DNA of 64,000 bases from Flavobacterium tyrosinilyticum. Lineage in GTDB: Bacteria; Bacteroidota; Bacteroidia; Flavobacteriales; Flavobacteriaceae. Of the stretch, positions 8,649-17,055 are shown in pieces. The stretch covers positions 806,001 to 870,000 of the forward strand of contig NZ_JAMOKG010000003.1 of assembly GCF_023656565.1 (NCBI RefSeq), read 5' to 3'. Under the pieces are notes generated by a model. That model searched no databases, was not told where the DNA came from, and was given only the letters and a program-made list of their open reading frames with translations. A program made the translations under genes and the position numbers. Numbering within the stretch: the first letter of the stretch is position 1; each line of letters opens with the position of its first letter.

Positions 8649-10268
8649 ATGGCAACCTATAAAAAAATAACCAAAATTGTTACCCTTATTTTACTAGTGC
8701 TTCTCATTCTGGTAGCATTTTTATTCTGGCCAATTAATACAGACGGAACATTAGTCAAAGAAGATCAAAAACTTGCCGAAGGGAAAAAAGCCTTTTTGGC
8801 TTCAAAAGCTCCATCTGATTCAACAGTAAAAAAGACGAATATTATTATTCTCCTTGCCGATGATTTAGGCAAATATGATATTTCGCTCTATGGCGGAAAA
8901 TCGACTCCTACTCCACAGATTGATTCTTTGGCGGCTTCTGGAGTTACTTTTACCGATGGATATGCATCGGCAGCAATTTGTTCGCCCTCTCGTGCGGGTT
9001 TGATTACAGGAAGATATCAGGAACGTTTTGGACATGAATATCAGCCAGGAGATCGCTATCCTAAAAACAATCTCGAATATTATGCCTTCAAATATTTGGT
9101 GAATACTAATAATTGGAGATTAAATGATAAAATCGAATATCCAAACGATGCTTCAATTGCAACACAAGGTCTTCCGAAATCTGAAATCACTTTTGCCGAT
9201 TTAGCCAAAAGACAAGGTTACGCTACTGGAATTATTGGAAAATGGCATTTGGGCCACAATAAAGGTTTCTTTCCTTTAGACCGTGGCTTCGATTACCATT
9301 ACGGATTTTATCAGGCGTTCTCCTTATTTGCTCCAGAAGATAATAATCCAGACATCATCAATCATCATCATAAAGATTTTACCGATAAAATGATTTGGGG
9401 CAAAGGTCGTGTCGGAATTGGACAGATTCGCCGAGACAGCACTATCATTGATGAAAAAGCCTATTTAACTGAAAAATTTGCGGAAGAAGCAGAAGCTTTT
9501 ATTGACAAAAATAAAAACAAACCTTTTTTATTATACATTCCGTTTAATGCGCCACATACGCCATTTCAGGTTCGCAAAAAATATTACGATCGTTTTCCGA
9601 ATGTAAAAGATGAAAACAAACGCGTTTATTTTGCCATGATCAGCGCTTTGGATGATGCAATTGGAAGAATCCGAGAAAAAATCAAAAAAGAAGGTCTTGA
9701 AGAAAATACTTTAATTGTTTTTGCCAGTGACAATGGCGGTGCCGATTATACTTTTGCCACAACAAATGCACCTTTAAAAGGCGGTAAATTTTCTCATTTT
9801 GAAGGCGGAATCAATGTTCCTTTTGCACTTTCGTGGAAAGGAAAAGTCAAACCTCATACTGTTTACAAAAATCCTATAAGCACTCTAGATATTTTCACAA
9901 CCATTGCATCAGCGATTGGTTCAGATCTTCCAAAAGATCGGGTTTATGATGGTGTCGATTTAGTAAAAACAGTAAATGAGAATAAAGTTGCTCACAAAGA
10001 TTTATACTGGCGTTCGGGCGATGCCAAAGCCATTAGAAGCGACGATTGGAAATTAGTCATCAGCGGAAGAACACATGAAAAATGGCTCTACAACCTTGCT
10101 TCTGATAAATTTGAAAAAACAGACCTCTCACAAAAAAATCCTGAAAAAGTAAAGGAATTGCAAGCTGCTTTACAAAACTGGGAAAAAGGATTAATTAAAC
10201 CGCTTTGGCCTAATTTAACCTATTACGAATTTGACTTTGGCACACAAAAATACTTTGTCGATTTGTAA
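8649..10268 (+). CDS. Membrane-anchored sulfatase 2
   Basis: A 539-residue type I sulfatase. A hydrophobic segment at about residues 10-28 without an obvious cleavage site suggests an inner-membrane anchor with the catalytic domain in the periplasm. ILLADDLGKYD supplies metal ligands Asp71/Asp72, and CSPSRAGLITG, starting at Cys111, is the formylglycine signature (C-x-P-S-R form). FASDNGGADY gives the C-terminal Asp-Asn. It differs clearly from sulfatases 1 and 3 in anchor and length, so the three probably act on different esters or at different steps. It is followed by a palindromic repeat and then a putative sulfate exporter. Confidence 0.93.
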   Translation: MATYKKITKIVTLILLVLLILVAFLFWPINTDGTLVKEDQKLAEGKKAFLASKAPSDSTVKKTNIIILLADDLGKYDISLYGGKSTPTPQIDSLAASGVTFTDGYASAAICSPSRAGLITGRYQERFGHEYQPGDRYPKNNLEYYAFKYLVNTNNWRLNDKIEYPNDASIATQGLPKSEITFADLAKRQGYATGIIGKWHLGHNKGFFPLDRGFDYHYGFYQAFSLFAPEDNNPDIINHHHKDFTDKMIWGKGRVGIGQIRRDSTIIDEKAYLTEKFAEEAEAFIDKNKNKPFLLYIPFNAPHTPFQVRKKYYDRFPNVKDENKRVYFAMISALDDAIGRIREKIKKEGLEENTLIVFASDNGGADYTFATTNAPLKGGKFSHFEGGINVPFALSWKGKVKPHTVYKNPISTLDIFTTIASAIGSDLPKDRVYDGVDLVKTVNENKVAHKDLYWRSGDAKAIRSDDWKLVISGRTHEKWLYNLASDKFEKTDLSQKNPEKVKELQAALQNWEKGLIKPLWPNLTYYEFDFGTQKYFVDL

Positions 10269-10291
10269 TATTTAAATACAAATACTCCACT

Positions 10292-10377
10292 CCTGCAAGG
10301 TTTCCAAAACCTTGTAGGTTTGTTTTAACTACTCGAATAATTACTTAATACCTACAAGGTTTTGGAAACCTTGCAGG
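10292..10377. repeat. Dispersed inverted repeat (CCTGCAAGG family), copy 2
   Basis: The arms are CCTGCAAGGTTTCCAAAACC at 10292 and its reverse complement ending at 10377, the same element as 6376-6457. The right arm reaches to within 15 bases of the next start codon and even creates an in-frame upstream TTG, which is why the following gene can be mis-started inside the repeat. Confidence 0.85.
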
Positions 10378-10391
10378 AAAGCAAACATACA

Positions 10392-11651
10392 ATGTCAACC
10401 TCAACAAAATTTACTATCCACGAAGACTGGACCGTCGTTATTCTCGGTTTTCTAATTATCGGAATTTCTCTCTTTATTTTTCTGCCAGAAGTTCCTGTTT
10501 TTAAATGGACAAATGAAACAGACTTAATAAACAATGTTTTCGAAATTAAAAACATTCAAACAATTGGTCTTCAATTCCTATATTTTATTTCTATCGGAAC
10601 AATCGGCACTTTTTTAGTTGGAAAATCAATTAAAAATTTCATCTTCGGATTTCCAATCATTTATCTCTTGACCATAATCGCCTTAATCATTGCAGGAAAT
10701 TCTGAAGTAAAAGCGCTAAATCTAGAAGCAGTTATTTTCAGTTTAGTCATCGGATTGATTATTGGAAATTTCTTCCAACTTCCAGAATGGTTTCGTTCTG
10801 CTTTATCAACCGAACTTTTTGTCAAAATCGGATTGGTTTTATTGGGAACGAGTGTTATTTTTTCAGATATTTTAAAAGCGGGTTCATTAGGTTTAATTCA
10901 AGCTTTGATCGTAGTTTTATCCGTTTGGTATTTTGCCTTTTGGTTATGCAAAAAACTAAAAGTCGACGACGAGTTAACCATGATGATCTCAAGCGCCGTT
11001 TCTATCTGTGGCGTTTCAGCAGCGATTGCAACTTCTGGCGCCATAAAAGGAGATTCTAAAAAACTGTCTTATGTCATTTCGATGGTTTTGGTTACCGCCA
11101 TTCCAATGATGATTTTTATGCCGATCATTGCCAGTCATTTTAATTTTCCCGAAGAAGTTACGGGCGCTTGGCTTGGCGGAAGTATTGATACTTCTGGAGC
11201 TGTCGTTGCATCTGGGACTTTGGTTGGCGAAACAGCTTTAAAAATAAGTACAATTGTCAAATTCTCTCAAAATGTATTATTGGGTATAGCCGCTTTTGCT
11301 ATTTCTATTTATTGGACTTACACTCATAATCAGTCTTCTGAAATTCAAAAATCGAAACCAACTCTCAGCGTAATCTGGGAGCGTTTTCCAAAGTTTGTCA
11401 TTTGTTTTATTGCAGCTTCTGTTGTTTTTTCATTTTTTGTTGCACCAGAAACTCGCGATGAACTAAAAGAAAGTTTAAAAAATCTCCAAGGACTTTGGTT
11501 TGCATTGGCTTTTACAAGTATTGGATTGGAAACCAATTTTAAAGATTTGCTTCAAAATAATAGCCGAAAACCTTTAATAGCTTTTCTCTCTGCACAATTT
11601 TTTAATATCCTTATTACATTGATTATCGCCTTTTTGCTTTTCAAACCTTAA
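10392..11651 (+). CDS. YeiH-type putative sulfate exporter (Cons_hypoth698 family)
   Basis: An integral-membrane protein of 419 residues with about 10-11 hydrophobic segments, resembling the YeiH/UPF0324 family that databases label putative sulfate exporters. Typical glycine-rich stretches are visible (SAVSICGVSAAIATSGAI, GGSIDTSGAVVASG). I start it at the ATG at 10392 (MSTSTKFTIHEDW), because the frame upstream of it lies in the palindromic repeat. Directly after a sulfatase, a sulfate-export role would remove the sulfate released from esters. That is inference, as the family's transport substrate is poorly proven. Confidence 0.8.
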   Translation: MSTSTKFTIHEDWTVVILGFLIIGISLFIFLPEVPVFKWTNETDLINNVFEIKNIQTIGLQFLYFISIGTIGTFLVGKSIKNFIFGFPIIYLLTIIALIIAGNSEVKALNLEAVIFSLVIGLIIGNFFQLPEWFRSALSTELFVKIGLVLLGTSVIFSDILKAGSLGLIQALIVVLSVWYFAFWLCKKLKVDDELTMMISSAVSICGVSAAIATSGAIKGDSKKLSYVISMVLVTAIPMMIFMPIIASHFNFPEEVTGAWLGGSIDTSGAVVASGTLVGETALKISTIVKFSQNVLLGIAAFAISIYWTYTHNQSSEIQKSKPTLSVIWERFPKFVICFIAASVVFSFFVAPETRDELKESLKNLQGLWFALAFTSIGLETNFKDLLQNNSRKPLIAFLSAQFFNILITLIIAFLLFKP

Positions 11652-11684
11652 AGATAGCATTACTATTCTATATCAAACCCGACA

Positions 11685-11717
11685 GGTTTTTAAAACCTGT
11701 CGGGTTTAGTTTTATAA
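11685..11717 (+). terminator. Strong hairpin after the putative exporter
   Basis: AAACCCGACAGGTTTT is followed immediately by its complement AAAACCTGTCGGGTTT, then TAGTTTT. It lies 33 bases after the stop codon and probably ends the first sulfatase operon; it also resembles a dispersed flavobacterial palindrome. Confidence 0.7.
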
Positions 11718-11891
11718 TTCAAACATCAAGCTTAAAAAAGCAAGTAAAAACTGTATAAACAAAATAGTTTAAATCTATTTTTATTTTTTAAAACAAAAAC
11801 AATAAACAACTAATTTACAACCACTTAAAAACATTTAAAATATATTTTACATTCTTTAAATATACTTTTCCTCAAAAAAATTAAATAAACT

Positions 11892-11922
11892 TTTGGTTTT
11901 CATTATAATAAAATTAACTTTG
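11892..11922 (+). promoter_or_regulatory. Promoter of the second susC transcript, Bacteroidota type
   Basis: TTTG (11892-11895), 19 bases, then TAACTTTG (11915-11922), a match to the Bacteroidota -33/-7 consensus (TTTG, TAnnTTTG). The transcript would start near 11929 within TCTATAGGATTAGTAGA. The same promoter with the same 19-base spacer and a nearly identical following block is at 18907-18937. Confidence 0.8.
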
Positions 11923-11946
11923 TCTATAGGATTAGTAGAGTTTAAA
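11915..11946 (+). promoter_or_regulatory. Conserved 32-base block, copy 1 (promoter -7 box plus start of leader RNA)
   Basis: From TAACTTTG on, the next 24 bases (TCTATAGGATTAGTAGAG then TTTAAA) match the block at 18930-18961 at all but two positions (both G here, A there). Conservation beyond the -7 box, in otherwise diverged intergenic DNA, points to an operator or a conserved 5' end of the leader RNA. Confidence 0.7.
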
Positions 11947-11963
11947 CAATAAAGAACTACATT

Positions 11964-12050
11964 TTGAAAACAACAGCTTACACATCGCATTACATTCTTC
12001 CTGAAAAATTCCCACATAACACTTTTGGTTATATGTGCATGTGCTGTTAA
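11964..12050 (+). CDS. Cys-rich leader peptide 1, upstream of susC
   Basis: A 28-codon ORF starting TTG at 11964, 41 bases after the promoter -7 box. It reads MKTTAYTSHYILPEKF at the start and ends NTFGYMCMCC-stop, so the last four codons before the stop are Cys-Met-Cys-Cys. The ORF at 18978-19064 has the same length, the same TTG start after CTACATT, and about 13 of 28 identical residues including MKT, the Ile-x-Pro pair, NTF and the Met-Cys-x-Cys-Cys end. A ribosome would stall at this Cys cluster when charged tRNA-Cys is low. The bases of codons 17-25 form a hairpin (CACAT..AAC with GTT..ATGTG). I read it as a cis-acting cysteine-sensing leader for the downstream susC-susD-sulfatase genes; the mechanism is inferred. 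Confidence 0.72.
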   Translation: MKTTAYTSHYILPEKFPHNTFGYMCMCC

Positions 12051-12358
12051 AAATCCAATCTCAATTTTCGTTTCTTACCGAAAATAAAATCACAAACTAA
12101 ATTACATCTTGACAACAAATGATTGATACCTAAAGTATTGAACGATCAACTATGTCAAAACCATATTAACTAAAAAAAATAATAACTAAACAAGATTACA
12201 AAATGAAAATAATGCACTGCCCTATCCTTTCATAGTAAAAACCATTTCTGCGGCAACAGAAATGGCAAGACTCAAAGAACATTTATCACTAAAGAAAGCC
12301 TTCGGAAATTGGAAAACCAATTTTCCGTACCGCTTTATTATTTAAATCCAAAAAAGTA
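12051..12358 (+). promoter_or_regulatory. Long structured 5' UTR between leader 1 and susC
   Basis: A 308-base stretch without a convincing gene. It contains small hairpins: ATTTTCG / CGAAAAT near 12063-12087, CCATTTCTGCGGCAACAGAAATGG near 12242-12264 and GGAAATTGG / CCAATTTTCC near 12303-12329, the last close to the susC start. These could be the regulated part (terminator or ribosome-access control) of a leader-peptide attenuator. No U-rich intrinsic terminator is evident. Confidence 0.5.
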
Positions 12359-15300
12359 ATGAACAAGCAATTACATGCCTTTTTGTGGCTTTTTGCATTC
12401 TTAATTTCGATCGGAATTAAAGCACAAAATACACAGCCCTTAATTAATTCGACCTTAAATGGTACAGTTGTAGATCAAGTTACCAATCAGCCCATTCCTG
12501 GCGTAACTATTCAAATTAAAGGAACAACTCATAGTTCTGTAACCGATTTAGACGGAAAATTCTATTTTCAAACGGGACAAAAATTCCCTTATACTTTAAT
12601 CGTAAGCTATTTAGGTTACGTTACCGCAAAGCATATCGCAACCAAAGATTTCATTCAGATTTCGCTAAAAGAAGATGTAAAAGAATTGAATGAAATTGTA
12701 ATTATTGGATACGGAAGCACTTCTAAAAAAGATTATACCGGAGCTGCCGAAACCGTGGCACAAATGTCATTAAAAGCAACTCAAAAAACGCTTGAAAGTT
12801 CGCTTCAAGGTTCTGTGGCTGGTGTTAACGTAACACAAACTTCGGGTCAGCCGGGCGCAGGAATGAGCATTCGTATTCGCGGAGGAAGTTCGATTCAGGG
12901 CGGAAATGAGCCTTTATACGTAATCGACGGCTTTCCGTTATACAATTCAGAAGTCACTTCTGGTGTTTTGAGCGGTACGCCAACCAATCCACTTTCAACC
13001 ATAAATCCGTCAGACATCGAATCGATTACGGTTTTAAAAGACGCTTCTTCAACAGCCATTTATGGTTCTAGAGGTGCAAACGGAGTTGTAATTATCACCA
13101 CCAAAAAAGGTTCAAATACTGCTACCACTGTAAATTATGATTTTACAATCGGCCAACAGTCAGTTCGTAAAAAAGTTGATGTGCTAGACGCGCAAGGTTT
13201 TTCGAGATTAAGAAATGCCGCTTTGTATGATTCTAATCCAGCGGGCGGAACAAATCAATATCTGACTGATGCACAAATTGCACAATTGGGAAAAGGAACC
13301 GACTGGCAAGATGCGGCTTTCCAAAAAGGATTAACACAAAATCATCAATTAAGTGTTTCTGGCGGAAACAATCAGACCAAATATGCCGTTTCTGGAAACT
13401 ATTACAATCAGGAAGGAATTATAAAAAATACAGGTTTTGAACGATTCAGCGGACGCGTTAATTTAAATTCAAAAATAAGCAGTAAAGCGAGATTTGGTTT
13501 GAACTTAACAATTGCCGAAACCAAATCTAAAGTGGCTCCGAGCGGTTTGGTTACAGCGTTATTGAGTATGCCTCCAACGGCAACGATTTACGAACCAGAC
13601 GGAAGTTATACTTTAAGAAATCCGTTTGAGAATATTTTTGCCAATCCGATTGCGACATTAAACGAACGTAAAAATCAATCTATTACCGATCGTATTTTAG
13701 GAACTATTTATGGTGAATATGATATTTTGAAAAATCTGGTTTTGAAAGTTTCTTTTGGAACCGATATGATTTTCAATAAAGAAAAAAGTTATTTGCCTTC
13801 TAGCATTTATGAAGGTTCGATTACAAACGGAGAAGGAAAAATTGGAACTGCCGATTCTAGAAGCTGGTTAAACGAGAACACCTTAACGTATACAACAGTA
13901 ATTGGAGAAAAACACCATCTGAATGCGTTGGCAGGTTATACACAGCAAAGTTCAACCAGAGAATTTAATACTTCTGGATCGCAGCAATATGTAAACGATA
14001 TTACAGGTTATTACAGTTTACAAAGCGGAAATGTGGCTTTAATGCCAACTTCTGGCGAAAGCACTTGGGCGCTGAATTCGTTTTTGTCGAGGGTAAATTA
14101 TAATTATGATTCCAAATATTTCTTAACAGGAAGTATCAGAGCCGATGGTTCTTCGCGTTTTGGAAAAGACAATAAATGGGGTTATTTCCCTTCTGTTGCC
14201 GCAGCTTGGCAGATTAGTAACGAATCGTTTTTTAATCCTGTAAAAGACGTTATCAATAGTTTAAAAATCAGAACAAGCTGGGGTGCTACAGGAAATCAGG
14301 AAATTGGAGAATACCAATCTTTATCAACTTTGACGAGTGTAAAATATCTTTTTGGAGATCAGATTTATACTGGTTTTACGCCTACGCGAATTGCAAACAA
14401 CAATTTAGGATGGGAATTAACGAATCAGTTTGATGCTGGAATTGATGTTGGCTTCTTTAATGATAAATTGAATCTGACGGTTGATGTGTATCGCAAAACA
14501 ACCAAAGATTTATTGTTAGACGTTCAGCTTCCGTACACAACAGGGTTTACTTCTTCGCTTCAAAATTTTGGATCTGTTCGTAATCAGGGAATTGAATTTG
14601 GTTTGAATGCCTCTCTTGGAAATACTGCTTTTTCTTGGACATCGAACTTTAATATTGCCTTTAACCAAAACAAAATTATTGCTTTAGGAAATGGTGCTGA
14701 ATTCTATACTTTTGGAAATTATATTTTAAAAGTGGGCCAGTCTTTAGGAACTTTCTACGGCGCGGTTACTGACGGAATTTTACAGACAGATGAAGTGGCG
14801 ACAAAAGGAGTTTATACCGGAAATGCAACGCCAAAAGCGGGAGATCGTCTCTATAAAGATATTAACGGAGACGGAGCATTTACAACCGCTGCAGACAGAA
14901 CAAGTATTGGCGATGCACAGCCCGATTTTGTTTTCGGATTCTCTAATAATTTCACTTACCGAGGTTTTGAATTGGCCATTTTAGTGAATGGTTCGGTTGG
15001 AAATAAAATCCTTAACGGAAACTTACAGGCTCTGGAATTATACAACGGGCAGCAAAATGCGTCAACCTCAGCATTGGATGCTTGGACACCAACAAATCCG
15101 AGTAATACAACGCCAAGAGCAAAATTGGATCCTGCGCCGGTTTTCTCTAATCGATTTGTTGAAGATGGTTCTTTTGTGAGATTAAAAAATATTGCTTTAA
15201 GCTATAATCTTCCGAAAAAAATATCAGAGAAATTAAGTTTGACCTCCGTAAAATTTAGAGTAATTGGAGAGAACTTATTAACGTGGACCAAATACACAGG

Positions 15301-15406
15301 TTACGATCCTGAAGTAACAAACGGAACGACAATTTCTCCTGGAACAGATACCGGAATTTATCCAGCTTCTAAAACAATCTCAGGCGGATTAATCGTAACA
15401 TTCTAA
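12359..15406 (+). CDS. SusC-like TonB-dependent outer-membrane receptor 2
   Basis: A complete SusC/RagA-family transporter of 1015 residues. It has a signal peptide (about residues 1-22, ending IKAQ), a carboxypeptidase-D-like beta-sandwich domain (about 30-110: GTVVDQVTNQPIPGVTI, SVTDLDGKF), a TonB box-like segment (IVIIGYGSTSKKDYTGA), a plug with RIRGGSSIQGGNEPLYVIDG and DASSTAIYGSRGANG, and a C-terminal barrel ending VTF. It is preceded by a Cys-rich leader peptide on a ~435-base leader and followed 10 bases later by its susD partner. The leader suggests induction by cysteine or sulfur shortage, which fits import of an organosulfate. The ligand itself is unknown. Confidence 0.95.
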   Translation: MNKQLHAFLWLFAFLISIGIKAQNTQPLINSTLNGTVVDQVTNQPIPGVTIQIKGTTHSSVTDLDGKFYFQTGQKFPYTLIVSYLGYVTAKHIATKDFIQISLKEDVKELNEIVIIGYGSTSKKDYTGAAETVAQMSLKATQKTLESSLQGSVAGVNVTQTSGQPGAGMSIRIRGGSSIQGGNEPLYVIDGFPLYNSEVTSGVLSGTPTNPLSTINPSDIESITVLKDASSTAIYGSRGANGVVIITTKKGSNTATTVNYDFTIGQQSVRKKVDVLDAQGFSRLRNAALYDSNPAGGTNQYLTDAQIAQLGKGTDWQDAAFQKGLTQNHQLSVSGGNNQTKYAVSGNYYNQEGIIKNTGFERFSGRVNLNSKISSKARFGLNLTIAETKSKVAPSGLVTALLSMPPTATIYEPDGSYTLRNPFENIFANPIATLNERKNQSITDRILGTIYGEYDILKNLVLKVSFGTDMIFNKEKSYLPSSIYEGSITNGEGKIGTADSRSWLNENTLTYTTVIGEKHHLNALAGYTQQSSTREFNTSGSQQYVNDITGYYSLQSGNVALMPTSGESTWALNSFLSRVNYNYDSKYFLTGSIRADGSSRFGKDNKWGYFPSVAAAWQISNESFFNPVKDVINSLKIRTSWGATGNQEIGEYQSLSTLTSVKYLFGDQIYTGFTPTRIANNNLGWELTNQFDAGIDVGFFNDKLNLTVDVYRKTTKDLLLDVQLPYTTGFTSSLQNFGSVRNQGIEFGLNASLGNTAFSWTSNFNIAFNQNKIIALGNGAEFYTFGNYILKVGQSLGTFYGAVTDGILQTDEVATKGVYTGNATPKAGDRLYKDINGDGAFTTAADRTSIGDAQPDFVFGFSNNFTYRGFELAILVNGSVGNKILNGNLQALELYNGQQNASTSALDAWTPTNPSNTTPRAKLDPAPVFSNRFVEDGSFVRLKNIALSYNLPKKISEKLSLTSVKFRVIGENLLTWTKYTGYDPEVTNGTTISPGTDTGIYPASKTISGGLIVTF

Positions 15407-15416
15407 AAGACTTATC

Positions 15417-16865
15417 ATGAAAAAAAATATAATATTCAGTTTAGCGGTACTCTTTTTAGTGAGTGCGTGCAATACTTTAGACGAAGATCCAAAAGCTTTT
15501 ATTTCGTCTACCAATTTTTATAAAACCACCGAAGATGCAGATGCAGCCGTAATTGCAATTCATAATGCCATAAACAGTTCAACGCATACTTTGTACAATC
15601 GTTTAATTCAGATTGCAACCGAAATGGCAACAGACGATTACGAAGCAGGACCAAGAGCGAGAAATGCACACGTTAGAGCGTTGTCCAATTTAACGCACGA
15701 TGCATCAAACGACCGTATGATTGAATTATGGCGACAAAGTTATGATGGAATCAACAGAGCAAACGTGGCAATTGACAATATCGCGAAGAATCCAAATCTT
15801 AATTCACAGAAAGACAAAGATTTAATTAACGAAGCAAAGTTCTTACGAGCCCTTTTATACTTTAATTTGGTACGATGGTTTGGAGATGTTCCGCTGGTTT
15901 TACACGAAACAACAGTTTTAACACCAGAAGCAATCAATGTTAGCAATACGCCAGAAGCAGATGTTTATACGCAGATTGAAAATGATCTAATTGATGCCGA
16001 AGCGCTTCCTGTAGTGCAGCAAAATAAAGGCCGAGTAACGGCTGGCGCTGCAAAAAGTATTTTAGCTAAAGTATATTTAACCGAAAAGAAATGGCAGAAA
16101 GCAGCCGAAAAAAGTAAAGAAATCATTGACAGTAAAGTTTATGATTTATTTGAAAATTATGCTGACGTTTTTAATGTGGCAACCAAAAACGGAAAAGAAC
16201 ATATTTTCTCCGCTCAATTTAAAGGATTAACCAACTGGAACGGAAACATGTTGGCTTCTACAGCTGCTCCAACTTCTGTTCCTGGAATTGCAGGAGATCA
16301 AGCAGATGCTTTACACAAAGAAGGTAAACTTTTTGAAGCTTTCGCTGAAACAGACAAAAGAAAGTACATCACTTTTGCCGTAGAATTTGTGAGTCCGACC
16401 GATGGAAAAACGTATAAAGTTACGCCGCATTTCAATAAATATTTTGATCCAGCGACTCCGACTTCGCCAGGGCAGTCTTCTAAAAATACGCCAATTATAC
16501 GTTTTGCAGAAGTACTATTAATTTACGCAGAAGCTTTAAACGAACAAAACGGAGGCCCAACTCCAGAAGCGTATGCCGCAGTTGACCGAGTGAGAACAAG
16601 AGCAGGTGTTGAATTATTGGCAACAACTTCTCCAGTACTAAGTCAAGACGCGTTTAGAGAAGCCGTTTTTGAAGAAAGAAGAAAAGAATTGGTTTACGAA
16701 TATCAGCGCTGGTTTGACTTAGCAAGAAGAGGCCCAGATTATTTTGTAGCTAAATTAAAAGCCGCAGGAAAAACAAACGCACAGCCCAAACACGTTCACT
16801 TTCCTATTCCGCAGAGAGAATTGGATTTGAATCCAAATTTGAAACAAGTTCCAGCTTGGAGATAG
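15417..16865 (+). CDS. SusD-like surface lipoprotein 2
   Basis: A 482-residue SusD/RagB-family lipoprotein, partner of the SusC just upstream. The signal ends in the lipobox VSAC with Cys18. Family landmarks are present: YDGINRANVAIDNI, KFLRALLYFNLVRWFGDVPLV, FAEVLLIYAEALNEQ and EERRKELVYEYQRWFDLARRG. Length and layout match the first SusD (2786-4258), so the two susCD pairs are paralogous. Downstream, as in the first set, a nested inverted repeat separates it from a sulfatase. Confidence 0.95.
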   Translation: MKKNIIFSLAVLFLVSACNTLDEDPKAFISSTNFYKTTEDADAAVIAIHNAINSSTHTLYNRLIQIATEMATDDYEAGPRARNAHVRALSNLTHDASNDRMIELWRQSYDGINRANVAIDNIAKNPNLNSQKDKDLINEAKFLRALLYFNLVRWFGDVPLVLHETTVLTPEAINVSNTPEADVYTQIENDLIDAEALPVVQQNKGRVTAGAAKSILAKVYLTEKKWQKAAEKSKEIIDSKVYDLFENYADVFNVATKNGKEHIFSAQFKGLTNWNGNMLASTAAPTSVPGIAGDQADALHKEGKLFEAFAETDKRKYITFAVEFVSPTDGKTYKVTPHFNKYFDPATPTSPGQSSKNTPIIRFAEVLLIYAEALNEQNGGPTPEAYAAVDRVRTRAGVELLATTSPVLSQDAFREAVFEERRKELVYEYQRWFDLARRGPDYFVAKLKAAGKTNAQPKHVHFPIPQRELDLNPNLKQVPAWR

Positions 16866-16875
16866 GTATAGTTCT

Positions 16876-17012
16876 TAAACACATAGAAACATAGATTTTT
16901 TTGCTTTCGAAAAGAATATAAAAAGAGAAATATATTTCTCCACACATAGCTATGATCTTTATTACAAGTAAAATGCCTTACTACGTCTATAAAATCTATG
17001 TCTCTATGTGTT
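16876..17012. repeat. Nested inverted repeat between susD and sulfatase, copy 2
   Basis: The outer arms are 16876-16900 (TAAACACATAGAAACATAG and ATTTTT) and 16991-17012 (AAAATCTATGTCTCTATGTG and TT). The inside also repeats the pattern of copy 1 at 4265: AGAAATATATTTCT followed by a CACATAG / CTATG-type hairpin. Both copies occupy the same place, between susD and a sulfatase gene. Confidence 0.8.
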
Positions 17013-17055
17013 AGAAATAAAATTAAAAATATACTAACAGTAAATTATAAATAAG

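Noticed and set aside
10362..10391. Upstream extension of the exporter gene
   Set aside because: It begins at a TTG inside the palindromic repeat; the ATG at 10392 gives a normal N-terminus.
12203..12235. A second mini-ORF (MKIMHCPILS) in the susC leader
   Set aside because: Only 10 codons, one Cys, and no counterpart in the other leader.
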